From Actinomadura violacea (lineage in GTDB: Bacteria > Actinomycetota > Actinomycetes > Streptosporangiales > Streptosporangiaceae), in NCBI RefSeq assembly GCF_017573465.1, contig NZ_JAGEPF010000027.1, positions 1 through 64,000 of the forward strand: 64,000 nt of DNA, in the 5' to 3' direction. Positions 40,844-49,144 of the stretch are shown in pieces (position 1 is the stretch's first letter; the number at the start of each line of letters is the position of its first letter). The translations under genes were made by a program, and so were the position numbers. The notes beneath the pieces are model-generated. The model made no database searches and was not told the DNA's origin. It saw only the letters and a list, made by a program, of their open reading frames with translations.

Positions 40844-41682
40844 GCGACCTGCCCGCCTTCGCGCGCGGCCTGTGCGACGACGCGTCGGTGTTCCCGCCCG
40901 GCCTCGCGCCGCTCGCCGACGCCGTCCCCGCGCACCGCCGGCACCGCGCCGCGCCCTACGCCGCCCTCGTCGGGCCGCTGGTGCTGCCCGCGACCGCGCT
41001 GGACCAGCTGTACCCGCTGGTCACCAGCGACCCGCTCGACCTGTCGGTCACCGCGCCGAACGGCCCCGCGCAGGCCGCCAAGGCGGTCGCGGCCGCCGCG
41101 GACCTGCCGGTCGACGTGCACGCGGTCGAGGTCGCCGTCCCCACCGGGATGACGGCCGCCGACCTGCTGTGCGGCCTCGAACGCGTGCACGTCCCGGTGT
41201 TCGTGGAGGTGCCGCGCGACGAGCGCCGCCCCGCGATCATCGAGGCGCTCGCCGACGCCGGCCACCGCGCGAAGTTCCGCACCGGCGGCGTGCACGCGAA
41301 CCTGTACCCCGAGCCGGACGAGCTGGCCGCCGCGGTCCGCGCCGCCGTGCGCGCCGGCGTCCCGTTCAAGGCGACCGCGGGACTGCACCACCCGGTCCGC
41401 AACACCGACCCGGAGACCGGCTTCCACCAGCACGGATTCCTCAACCTGCTGCTCGCCACCGACGCCGCGATGCACGGCGCCGGCACCGCCGAGATCAGTG
41501 CGGTCCTCGCCGACCGGGACGCCCCGTCGATCGCCGCCCGGGTCGCCGGCCTCGGCGACGCCCGCGCGTCCTTCGCCCGGTCCCGCTTCCTGTCGTTCGG
41601 CACGTGCAGCATCACCGACCCGCTCACCGAGCTCGCCGCCCTCGGCCTCCTCCCCACCTCGCTCATCAAGGAAGACGCATGA
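40840..41682 (+). CDS. Unassigned protein encoded between hmgA and fahA
   Basis: 280 residues. It starts inside the hmgA stop and ends inside the fahA start (ATGA on both sides), so it is translated in step with the pathway. FARGLCDDASVFPPG, RHRAAPYAALVGPLVLPATAL, DVHAVEVAVPTGM, FVEVPRDERRPAIIEAL, AKFRTGGVHANLYP and PFKATAGLHHPVRNTD suggest alternating strands and helices like a TIM barrel. AKFRTGG and KATAGLHH are the most likely active-site ends. I recognise no family with known activity. The missing step between HmgA and FahA is the cis-trans isomerisation of maleylacetoacetate, done elsewhere by glutathione-dependent MaiA. Actinomycetes lack glutathione, so an isomerase or accessory role is a reasonable guess. 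Confidence 0.75.
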   Translation: MSDLPAFARGLCDDASVFPPGLAPLADAVPAHRRHRAAPYAALVGPLVLPATALDQLYPLVTSDPLDLSVTAPNGPAQAAKAVAAAADLPVDVHAVEVAVPTGMTAADLLCGLERVHVPVFVEVPRDERRPAIIEALADAGHRAKFRTGGVHANLYPEPDELAAAVRAAVRAGVPFKATAGLHHPVRNTDPETGFHQHGFLNLLLATDAAMHGAGTAEISAVLADRDAPSIAARVAGLGDARASFARSRFLSFGTCSITDPLTELAALGLLPTSLIKEDA

Positions 41683-42860
41683 CCCGCATCTCGATTCCCG
41701 CCGGTTCCCCGTACGGCCTGGCGAACCTGCCGTACGGGGTGTTCTCGCCGGACGGCGGGGAACCGCGCGTCGGCGTCCGGGTGGCCGGCTCGGTCGTGGA
41801 CCTCGCCGCCGTCCTCGGCGACGACGTGTTCTCCCGGCCGTCGCTCAACGCGTTCATGGAGCAGGGCCACGAGCGGTGGGTCGAGGTCCGCGAGCACATC
41901 ATCGACGCGGTGTCGGACGACCTGCCGGACGAGGCCGTCCACGACCTGGACGCGGTGACGCTGCACCTGCCGTTCGAGGTCGCCGACTACGTCGACTTCT
42001 ACGCCTCCGAGCACCACGCGTCCAACCTCGGGCGGCTGTTCCGGCCGGACTCCGAGCCGCTGATGCCGAACTGGAAGCACCTGCCGGTCGGCTACCACGG
42101 ACGCGCGGGCACCGTCGTGCCGTCGGGGACGGAGATCGTGCGGCCGAGCGGGCAGCGCAAGGCGCCGGGCGAGGCCGCGCCGTCGTTCGGGCCGTGCCGC
42201 CGGCTGGACATCGAGGCGGAGGTCGGGTTCGTCGTCGGCACCGGCTCGCCGCTCGGCGCGCCGGTCGCGGTGGACGAGTTCGCCGAGCGGGTCTTCGGGG
42301 TCGTGCTGGTCAACGACTGGTCGGCGCGCGACGTCCAGGCGTGGGAGTACGTGCCGCTCGGGCCGTTCCTCGGCAAGAGCTTCGCGACGTCGGTGTCGCC
42401 GTGGGTGGTGCCGCTGCTCGCGCTGGAGGCGGCGCGCGTCCCGACTCCGCTGCAGGACCCCGAACCGCTCCCCTACCTGCGGGAGAAGAACCCGTGGGGC
42501 CTGGACCTCGACCTCGTCGTGGAGTGGAACGGGCAGGTCGTGTCGCGCCCGCCGTACCGGGAGATGTACTGGTCGCCCGCGCAGATGCTCGCGCACATGA
42601 CGGTGAACGGCGCCTCGTCGCGCACCGGCGACCTGTTCGCGTCCGGGACGGTGTCGGGCCCGGAGAAGGACCAGCGCGGTGCGTTCATCGAGCTGACCTG
42701 GGGCGGGAAGGAGCCGCTAGAGGTCGGCGGGGAGCCGCGCACGTTCCTGGAGGACGGCGACACCGTCACGATCTCCGCCACCGCGCCGGGGCCGGGCGGC
42801 GCGCGCCTCGGCCTCGGCGCGGTGACGGGCCGCGTCCTGCCCGCCGCGCCGCTCGGTTGA
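41679..42860 (+). CDS. fahA: Fumarylacetoacetase
   Basis: 393 residues from ATG 41679. The N-terminal SH3-like domain (SPYGLANLPYGVF, VGVRVAGSVVDLA) and the catalytic FAH domain are complete: DFYASEHHASNLG, PVGYHGRAGTVV, LDIEAEVGFVVG, VLVNDWSARDVQAWEY and PLGPFLGKSFATS contain the metal and catalytic residues. It cleaves fumarylacetoacetate to fumarate and acetoacetate, the final step of tyrosine breakdown. The 3' 144 bp overlap the open frame of the convergent MFS gene. Confidence 0.93.
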   Translation: MTRISIPAGSPYGLANLPYGVFSPDGGEPRVGVRVAGSVVDLAAVLGDDVFSRPSLNAFMEQGHERWVEVREHIIDAVSDDLPDEAVHDLDAVTLHLPFEVADYVDFYASEHHASNLGRLFRPDSEPLMPNWKHLPVGYHGRAGTVVPSGTEIVRPSGQRKAPGEAAPSFGPCRRLDIEAEVGFVVGTGSPLGAPVAVDEFAERVFGVVLVNDWSARDVQAWEYVPLGPFLGKSFATSVSPWVVPLLALEAARVPTPLQDPEPLPYLREKNPWGLDLDLVVEWNGQVVSRPPYREMYWSPAQMLAHMTVNGASSRTGDLFASGTVSGPEKDQRGAFIELTWGGKEPLEVGGEPRTFLEDGDTVTISATAPGPGGARLGLGAVTGRVLPAAPLG

Positions 42861-44021
42861 GCCGGCTCGGGCGGTGGTCGCCATGAGGGCGGCGGCGGTG
42901 AGGGCTGCCGCGGCGGCGAGGAGCGCCGCCGCGGCGAATCCGAGCGACGTCGACAGGGCGCCGAACGTGAACGGGGCGATCGTCGCGCCGGTGTAGACGC
43001 CGACCTGGACGGTGTGGCCGGCGCTCTCGGCGCGGTCGGGCAGCAGGCGGAGCGCCGCCGACAGCAGCAGGCCCGTCCAGCCCCAGCCGGCGGAGAACGC
43101 CAGGACCGCGCCGGCGAGGAACGTGATGGGCGAGCCGGCCGCGATCAGCGCGAGCCCGGCGGCGCCGCTGAGCATCATCACCGCGATGACCGTGCGGTCG
43201 CCGCGGGGCGCCCGGTCGGCGAGCGCGCCCGCGGCGAGCCGCACCGCGATCGCGATGACCGCGCTCATCGCGAGCAGGTCGCCGGCCAGGCCGTCCGGCA
43301 CCCCGGAATGCGTGCCGAGCTGCACGAAGTACGAGGCCACCGCGTTGTTGCCGGTCGCCGACAGCGCCGCCGCGGCGGCCCACAGGACCAGCGTCCGCCG
43401 GACGGCGGGCGGCATCGGCGCGGGCGCCGGCGCGGTGCGCGGCCGGTCCGCCGCGGGCGTGCGGGCGAGCGGGGCCAGCGCCGCCGGGACGAGCGCGAGC
43501 AGCCCGGCGATCACCATGGCGGCGCGCCATCCGTACGGGTGGACGACCAGCGCGACGAGCAGGCCGGGGACGAGGGTGCCGGCGCCGAGCGCGGCGCCGA
43601 TCGTCCCGGCGGCGAGGGCGCGGCGGCGGGCGGGCGCGCGGGCCGCGATGAGCCGTCCGGCGGCGGGCTGGACGAGCGCGTTCGCGAACCCCGCGGCGAC
43701 CAGCACCGGGAACAGGACCGCGACGTGCCCGGCGCGGGAGAGCGCCAGCATCGCCAGCGACGCGCCCACCGCCGCCGAGGCGAGGGCGGCGGGGACGGGC
43801 AGCCGTGCCGCCAGCCGCTTCGCGGCGGGCGAGCCGAGCGCGCTCGCGGCGTAGAACGCGCTCATCGCCAGGCCCAGCGTGGTCCGCGTGGTGTGCAGGT
43901 CGTGCTGCATGGACGGGGCGAGGGCGCCGACCGTGAAGCCGGGCATCACCGCCGCGGTCGCGGCGAGCGCGGCGGTGACGACGGCGGGCCAGTGCCCGGC
44001 GCGCGGCGCGGGCCGGTTCAC
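42717..44021 (-). CDS. MFS transporter (12-helix, CynX/drug-type)
   Basis: GTG 44021 overlaps the stop of the MBL gene (GTGA); 434 residues as read. About 12 hydrophobic segments; the first is VVTAALAATAAVMPGFTVGAL, and GFANALVQPAAGRLIAARAP resembles motif A regions. The last ~45 residues (from SGTER to the stop at 42717) are Arg-rich, hydrophilic and antisense to the fahA coding end, so the natural stop lost its place or the tail was extended by mutation. Substrate unknown; the link with an MBL hydrolase suggests export of a product or drug. Controlled probably by the divergent MarR. Confidence 0.8.
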   Translation of the reverse strand: MNRPAPRAGHWPAVVTAALAATAAVMPGFTVGALAPSMQHDLHTTRTTLGLAMSAFYAASALGSPAAKRLAARLPVPAALASAAVGASLAMLALSRAGHVAVLFPVLVAAGFANALVQPAAGRLIAARAPARRRALAAGTIGAALGAGTLVPGLLVALVVHPYGWRAAMVIAGLLALVPAALAPLARTPAADRPRTAPAPAPMPPAVRRTLVLWAAAAALSATGNNAVASYFVQLGTHSGVPDGLAGDLLAMSAVIAIAVRLAAGALADRAPRGDRTVIAVMMLSGAAGLALIAAGSPITFLAGAVLAFSAGWGWTGLLLSAALRLLPDRAESAGHTVQVGVYTGATIAPFTFGALSTSLGFAAAALLAAAAALTAAALMATTARAGSTERRGGQDAARHRAEAEARAARPRRGGGDRDGVAVLQERARLPADL

Positions 44022-44878
44022 CGGGGCTCCGGCAGCCACGCGGGGGTGCCGGGGGCGACGCGGCCGAACTGGACGTCGGCGAAGTGGCCGCCGAACCCGA
44101 TCGTGCCGGGCTCGGCGAGCTCGGCGACGAGGGCGCGGCGGACGTCGGCGGCCAGCTCGCCGTCGTGGTCGAACACGGCGGAGATCTCCGGGTGGTCGAT
44201 CTGGACGGGCGAGTGCAACGCGTCGCCGAACGCGAGGAGCCGCCGCCCGCCCGAGGCGATCTCGTACACGGTGTGCCCGGCGGTGTGGCCGGCGGTCGTC
44301 CGGACCCGCACGCCGGGGAAGATCTCCTCGCCGTCGGCGACGGTCCGGACCCGTCCGGCGAACCCGTCGAGGGCGGCGGGGTCGGTGTCGGACAGCTCGC
44401 GGTGCTCCCATTCCGGACCGCTGACCAGCACGTCCGCGCCGGCGAGGGGGGACGGCGCGCCGGTGGCGGGCCACAGCCAGCCGGTGTGGTCGACGTGCAG
44501 GTGCGTGATGGCGACGGCCTCGATGGCGGCGGGGTCGCGGCCGAGCGCGGCGAGGTTCGCGGGGAGGTCGCCGACGCGCAGGACGCCGATGGGCCGGGCG
44601 GGGTCGTCCGGCCAGGCGAGCGGGCCGACGCCGGCGTCGATCAGCAGGGCGCGGTCGCCGTGCTCGACGAGCAGGCCGCCGATGCTCGCGACGAGGTTGC
44701 CGGCCGCGTTCAGGTACTCGGGGCGCTCGGCCCAGAACGCGCCGGTGGTGGCGGGGAACCAGGCGCGGGGCTTGAGCTCGACGGCGCCGTCCGGGACGTA
44801 GCTGACCGTCAGGTCGCCGAGCTCGACCGAGCTGATGCCGGCCTCGGTGGCGAGGCGGTTCCGGGTGCCGGTGGGCAT
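44018..44878 (-). CDS. MBL-fold metallohydrolase
   Basis: 286 residues from ATG 44878 after GGGAGA. ITHLHVDHTGW is the HxHxDH zinc motif. VRTTAGHTAGHTVYEI supplies the next His, LLAFGDALHSPVQ the bridging Asp, and FGGHFADVQFG the last His. LLIDAGVG is the usual strand. It resembles the AHL-lactonase/AttM-like and organophosphate-hydrolase-like group with an ~45-residue N-terminal strand pair, so lactone or ester hydrolysis is likely. It forms a two-gene operon with the MFS transporter and is divergent from a MarR gene. Confidence 0.85.
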   Translation of the reverse strand: MPTGTRNRLATEAGISSVELGDLTVSYVPDGAVELKPRAWFPATTGAFWAERPEYLNAAGNLVASIGGLLVEHGDRALLIDAGVGPLAWPDDPARPIGVLRVGDLPANLAALGRDPAAIEAVAITHLHVDHTGWLWPATGAPSPLAGADVLVSGPEWEHRELSDTDPAALDGFAGRVRTVADGEEIFPGVRVRTTAGHTAGHTVYEIASGGRRLLAFGDALHSPVQIDHPEISAVFDHDGELAADVRRALVAELAEPGTIGFGGHFADVQFGRVAPGTPAWLPEPR

Positions 44879-44947
44879 AGGGGTCTCCCTTCGGGGCGCC
44901 GCACTGTGCGGCCGCCGCATGCCGGGAAACTTACAACTAGAACTATT

Positions 44948-44970
44948 CAAGCTGCAACTATTGCAACTTG
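44948..44970. promoter_or_regulatory. Probable MarR operator in the divergent promoter
   Basis: CAAGCTGCAA (44948-44957), CTA, TTGCAACTTG (44961-44970): arms agree at 9 of 10 positions. It sits in a conspicuously A/T-rich 45-bp stretch that also has two AACTATT repeats 15 bp apart (44941, 44956). The MarR ATG is 16 bp away. Confidence 0.65.
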
Positions 44971-44985
44971 ATGTAAGCTCGGGCC

Positions 44986-45414
44986 ATGAGCACCGATCCG
45001 GAGGCCGCCGCGACGGCCGAGCGGGAGCTGTGCGGGCTGGTGAACGGGCTGTCCCGGCAGATCGAGGAGCACGTCCGCACCCGCGCCGCGACGCTCGGGC
45101 TCACCGGCCCGCAGGCCACCGCGCTGCGCGAGCTGACCGGCCCGATGACGATGCGCGACCTCGCCGACCGGATGAGCTGCGAGCCGTCCAACGCCACGTT
45201 CGTCATCGACAAGCTGGAGAAGCTCGGCCTGGTCGAGCGCCGCCCGCACCCGCAGGACCGCCGCGCCAAGCAGCTCGTCCTCACCCCGGACGGCACCGCC
45301 ATGCGCGCGCGCCTGCTCGACCTGCTCGTCCAGGGCTCGCCCCTCGGCGGACTCGGCCAGGACGAGCAGGACACCCTCCAGGCCCTCCTGCTACGCGCCC
45401 GGCAGCCGCACTGA
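44986..45414 (+). CDS. MarR-family regulator of the MBL/MFS operon
   Basis: 142 residues. TLGLTGPQATALREL, MTMRDLADRMSCEPSNATFVIDKLEKLGLVER (helix-turn-helix, patterned RDLADRMxxxxxxxTxxIDKLExxGLVER) and HPQDRRAKQLVLTPDG form the winged helix. It is divergent from the MBL/MFS operon with a palindromic site overlapping the short spacer, so it is the obvious candidate repressor. Its final 24 bp overlap the convergent gene at 45391-46236. Confidence 0.9.
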   Translation: MSTDPEAAATAERELCGLVNGLSRQIEEHVRTRAATLGLTGPQATALRELTGPMTMRDLADRMSCEPSNATFVIDKLEKLGLVERRPHPQDRRAKQLVLTPDGTAMRARLLDLLVQGSPLGGLGQDEQDTLQALLLRARQPH

Positions 45415-46236
45415 CCAGGGCTCGCGCTCCCGCCAGCCCGGCCCGACGGGGAGATGCTCCTCCTCGTGGAAGAAGTCGTCCGCGTCCTCCGGCCGGACGT
45501 CCGCGACCCACCATCCCCGGTCGAGTTCGCGGACGTTGCCGAGCAGGTGCCGATGCTCCTTGGGCACATCCGGGATCGCGTAGACCCCGTCCGCGCCCCT
45601 GCGGTCGACGGGGAACCGCACGCCCTGCACGACCACCCACGCGCAGCGCCTGAACAGCCCGGACAGCTCCTCGCGCGGAACCGTCTTCCGCACCCGCAGG
45701 CGCTCCCCGAAGCCGCTGCACGGGTCGAAGCCCAAGGCCAGGTCGGACGGGTCGGCGCTGCCGAGCAGCGCGTCGCCCTCGCGGATCACCACGTCGAGGT
45801 ACAGGCGCCCCCGGTAGGTCGCCGCCCCGCGCAGGGGCCTGGCGTCCGGGCCCGGCGCGGGCAGCTCCGGTCGCGCATACGCCATGGCCGCGCGGATCTC
45901 GTCCAGGCGTTCCGGGGTCACCGGCCCCGGCGGCGGTCCCGCGAGGTGGCGGCGCATCTCCGGCTGCGGCGCCAGGCCGTGCTCGCGGACGTAGTAGGTC
46001 AGCCGGTCCGTCCACAGCCACGCGCCGTCGGTCCGGACGGTCGACGGGACGATCCGGCCCCGCGCGGGGTCCCGCTCGTCCATGTCCAGCACGTCCGACG
46101 CGAGGACGACGGCGCCCGCGGCGAGCAGCCCGGCGAACCGGGCCCGCTCGTCCGGATCGTCCAGCGCACCCCGCCGGCGGTCCTCCGGGAGCCCGGGCAC
46201 GGGCAGCACCCTCGCGACCGGCGGCAGCGCGCTCAC
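45391..46236 (-). CDS. Uncharacterised partner of the DUF4132 protein
   Basis: GTG 46236 overlaps the stop of the DUF4132 gene (GTGA), and the product has 281 residues. No known domain is seen. Conserved-looking segments are AWLWTDRLTYYVREHGLAPQ, ATYRGRLYLDVVIREGDALLG, FDPCSGFGERLRVRKTVP, RCAWVVVQGVRFPV and NVRELDRGWWVADVRPED. It is mostly beta, soluble, acidic at the end, with no signal peptide. Translational coupling implies it works with the DUF4132 protein. The second DUF4132 gene in the window (61975) has no such partner downstream; the sod gene follows there. Function unknown. Confidence 0.65.
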   Translation of the reverse strand: MSALPPVARVLPVPGLPEDRRRGALDDPDERARFAGLLAAGAVVLASDVLDMDERDPARGRIVPSTVRTDGAWLWTDRLTYYVREHGLAPQPEMRRHLAGPPPGPVTPERLDEIRAAMAYARPELPAPGPDARPLRGAATYRGRLYLDVVIREGDALLGSADPSDLALGFDPCSGFGERLRVRKTVPREELSGLFRRCAWVVVQGVRFPVDRRGADGVYAIPDVPKEHRHLLGNVRELDRGWWVADVRPEDADDFFHEEEHLPVGPGWREREPWSVRLPGA

Positions 46237-48380
46237 CCGCCCGTCAGCCCGGTGAGGTCGGCGAGGATCTCCGACACCGCGAGCGGGTCGTACGCCTGCG
46301 GCCCGTCCTTGCAGGTCAGCCGGACGCGGGTGATCGTCTGCTCCGGGTTCGCGGCGAGGTCGGTCAGCCGGATCCCCGGCGCGAACTCCAGCCACGCCGT
46401 GCAGTTCGCCAGCGCCCGGACGGCGTCGCAGTGGTGGACGTGGTCGGCCCCGCGCTGCCAGCCGCTGCGCTCCAGCCCGAGGATCGGGCCGTACGGAACC
46501 GTGACGCCCGCGAACCGCGCCAGCTCGCCGGTCTCGCGCTCCTCGCCGGCCAGCGCCAGGACGGGCCGTGCGAGCTGCGGGAACGGCTGCGCGATCGCGT
46601 AGTCCTCGAACACGACCGTCCACGGCTTCACGGCGTCGCCGAGCGCGACCGGGTGCGGGATGCGGATCCGCGCGTCCCCCGGGATCTCCAGCGCGTCGTC
46701 CTCGACGCTCGCGCAGGTGCCGTCCTCGGCGACGCGGAAGGCGGTCTCGCCGGCCGTCCACACCAGCCGGCGCGCGATGTGCCCGATCAGCGGCTGCTCC
46801 ACGAAGAACCGGCGGAACTCCTCCGGCGACCAGGACCGTCCGGCGAGCATCGCCTGCTCCAGCCGCCTGACCTGCTCGGACGCGACCTTCCGGGCCTCCT
46901 TGCGCATCGCCGCGAACCGCTTGTAGGCGGCGGGCGCCTTCCACTGGTCGTCCTTGGCGCCGGGTTTCGGCAGCGCCTTGCGCCGCTTGCCGTCCCCGTC
47001 GACGACGTACGGGACGAGCGCCTCGTCGAACCCGACCGTGAACGAGCGCGGCCCGTAGTCCAGGACCGTCGCGCCGCCCGCGTCCAGCCCGAGGTCGGGG
47101 ACGAGCCGGTCGGCGAGCTGCTCGGCGTTCAGCCCCCGCTTCTCGGCGACCGTTTCGAGCATCCGCCGCGCGAACGCACCGAACGCCTTGTACCGGGTCG
47201 TCTCGGCGATGCGGTGCAGCTGCAGCAGCGCCTCGTCGGAGCCGATCCGCACGAGCACCTTCAGCCCGTCCCGCGCCCGGCCCTGCCGGTTCGAGCCCGG
47301 CCACCCGCCGATCACCGCGACGAGACGGGGGACCGTGGTGTCGTCGCCGATCCGGCCGAGGGCGTCGAGGGCCCACGTGTGCGCGCCCTTCATGCCGTTC
47401 GCGCGCCACGCCTCGAACACGGCCCAGCCGAACCCGGCCAGCGCGGCGGGATCGAGCCGAGCGATCGCCTGGTCGACCGCCCGGCCGATCCCGGAGTGGT
47501 CGTTCCAGTCCTCGGCCTTGGCCAGCAGCAGGATGAGGTTCTTCGCCGCCGCGTCCGGCAGGACCTCACCCGTCGTGAGCCGGAGCCGCGGAAGCTGCGC
47601 GGGATCGGCCCACTTGGGGAAGGGCGGCCGCTTGCAGCCCTCGCTCCTGGTGGCGGCGTCGGGCGGACCGGCGGGGGCGGTGGCCAGCAGCGCCGCCAGC
47701 GCGGTGGCGGCCCGGTCCCCGTGGGCGCCGCGCGCCGCCTCGACGACCGCGCCGGTCCCCTCCCGCTCCGCGATGGCCCGCAGGAAGAGCAGCGCCGCGC
47801 GGTGCGGGCGGAGTGATCGGCCGAGCGCGTCCGGCAGCAGGAACGGCACCGCCGCCGCCCCGTGCCGCTCGCGCCACTCCCGCTCGATGTCGGGGAGCGC
47901 GAACGACGACGGGTCGAAACGCCGGCCGGCCATCGCGCGCGCCACGTCCGCGTCGAGGAACGGGACCAGCGAGCTGAGCGATCCCGCCGCCAGCATCGCC
48001 GCGCGGGCGTCGGCGCCGAAGCGGGCCACGAGCCCCTTCCCGTTGTGGCTCGAGCGCGGGCGCCACCCGGCGACGAGCGGGCGGAACAGTTCCTCCGGCC
48101 CCCAGGCGAGCAGCCCCTCCTGGTCCCACTCGTGCTCCTTGGCGAACCCGCGGGCGGCCGCGTCCCAGTCGGCGACGTCCGGCTCGTTCGGCCGGTCCGC
48201 GAGCCACCGGTCGCGCTCGCCGTCCGCCCAGGTGATCGTGCGGTCGTCCGGCGGTTCCAGGCCGGCGACGATGAACGGCTCGTCCTCCGCGGGCCGGTCG
48301 CGCAGCGGATCCAGCTCCCACGGCGGTTCGGCGAGCAGTCGCGGCAGATCCCCGAGCGCGGCCTCGTTCTCCTCGGTCAC
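46233..48380 (-). CDS. DUF4132 protein (MolR-like), paralogue 1
   Basis: 715 residues from GTG 48380. The N-terminal ~330 residues are helical, HEAT-like (LDALGRIGDDTTVPRLVAVI, GLKVLVRIGSDEALLQLHRI). The C-terminal DUF4132 region runs from about 430 to 650: RLVPDLGLDAGGATVLDYGP, GKRRKALPKPGAKDDQWKAP, RRLEQAMLAGRSWSPEEFRRFF and RRLVWTAGETAFRVAEDGT. The family includes E. coli MolR and WGR-domain proteins, and its biochemical role is not known. The N-terminus has several Trp (PPWELDPL). It shares architecture and motifs with the partial gene at 61975-64000. It is translationally coupled to the 281-residue partner. Confidence 0.8.
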   Translation of the reverse strand: MTEENEAALGDLPRLLAEPPWELDPLRDRPAEDEPFIVAGLEPPDDRTITWADGERDRWLADRPNEPDVADWDAAARGFAKEHEWDQEGLLAWGPEELFRPLVAGWRPRSSHNGKGLVARFGADARAAMLAAGSLSSLVPFLDADVARAMAGRRFDPSSFALPDIEREWRERHGAAAVPFLLPDALGRSLRPHRAALLFLRAIAEREGTGAVVEAARGAHGDRAATALAALLATAPAGPPDAATRSEGCKRPPFPKWADPAQLPRLRLTTGEVLPDAAAKNLILLLAKAEDWNDHSGIGRAVDQAIARLDPAALAGFGWAVFEAWRANGMKGAHTWALDALGRIGDDTTVPRLVAVIGGWPGSNRQGRARDGLKVLVRIGSDEALLQLHRIAETTRYKAFGAFARRMLETVAEKRGLNAEQLADRLVPDLGLDAGGATVLDYGPRSFTVGFDEALVPYVVDGDGKRRKALPKPGAKDDQWKAPAAYKRFAAMRKEARKVASEQVRRLEQAMLAGRSWSPEEFRRFFVEQPLIGHIARRLVWTAGETAFRVAEDGTCASVEDDALEIPGDARIRIPHPVALGDAVKPWTVVFEDYAIAQPFPQLARPVLALAGEERETGELARFAGVTVPYGPILGLERSGWQRGADHVHHCDAVRALANCTAWLEFAPGIRLTDLAANPEQTITRVRLTCKDGPQAYDPLAVSEILADLTGLTGG

Positions 48381-48434
48381 CCTGCACCCCGTTCGCCTGC
48401 GTCCCGATGATCACGTGATCCTAGGGAGCACGCC

Positions 48435-49052
48435 TTACGTGCCGATTACAGTCCGGGCACGGCGCCGGTGGTAGGCGACCGTCACGGCGGCCAGCAGCGG
48501 GCCCCAGGCGACCAGCGGGACGTAGGCGACGACGGCGAGGACGCCCTGCCAGGTCTCGACGTTCAGCGGCGAGTCGGCGGTGATCCGGTCGCCGGCCAGG
48601 GTGCGGCCGAAGGCCAGCATCACGACCGCCCACGTCCACAGCAGGGTCAGGACGGTCGCGCCGATCGCGCCCGGGACGACGGCCGCGAGCGGCGGGACGC
48701 GCCGTCCGCGCAGGAACGGCACCCAGCGCGGGAACACCTCGCCCCAGGTGGACACGAGCCCGACGGCGGTGAACGCGAGCAGTTCAGAGAGCAGCGACAG
48801 CAGCACCACGTACAGCTCGATCGGCATCCAGGGCGGCAGGTTCCCGCTCGCGTCCGGCCCGGTGTCCCGGATGATCGGCAGGTGCAGGGCGACGGCCGCG
48901 ATCCGCCACAGACTGGACGGCAGCACGACGAGCGGGACGGTCAGCGCGGCGGCCCGCGCCCAGCGCGGCACCCCGGCGGCGGGGGCGTGCGCGGCGGCCC
49001 ACGCGTCCCGCGGCCGCCGGGGGCGCGCGGCGGTGACGACGGAATCGGTCAT
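48435..49052 (-). CDS. Uncharacterised four-helix membrane protein
   Basis: 205 residues from ATG 49052. Four or five hydrophobic segments: ARAAALTVPLVVLPSSLWRI, IELYVVLLSLLSELLAFTAV, AAVVPGAIGATVLTLLWTWAVV and GVLAVVAYVPLVAWGPLLAA. It ends in a basic tail YHRRRARTVIGT. The amphipathic loop VGLVSTWGEVFPRWVPFLRGR contains a W-G-E-x-F-P-x-W pattern shared by many actinobacterial small membrane proteins of unknown function. It lies between DUF4132 and hydrolase genes on the same strand without overlap; no role can be assigned. Confidence 0.6.
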   Translation of the reverse strand: MTDSVVTAARPRRPRDAWAAAHAPAAGVPRWARAAALTVPLVVLPSSLWRIAAVALHLPIIRDTGPDASGNLPPWMPIELYVVLLSLLSELLAFTAVGLVSTWGEVFPRWVPFLRGRRVPPLAAVVPGAIGATVLTLLWTWAVVMLAFGRTLAGDRITADSPLNVETWQGVLAVVAYVPLVAWGPLLAAVTVAYHRRRARTVIGT

Positions 49053-49144
49053 GCTCCGACGGTCGCGCGCACGCCCTCTGCCGCGCCTCCCCCGCCCGCA
49101 CGATCCGCCTCCCCCGCCGGGGGGAAGCGGATCGGCGGCCCGGC

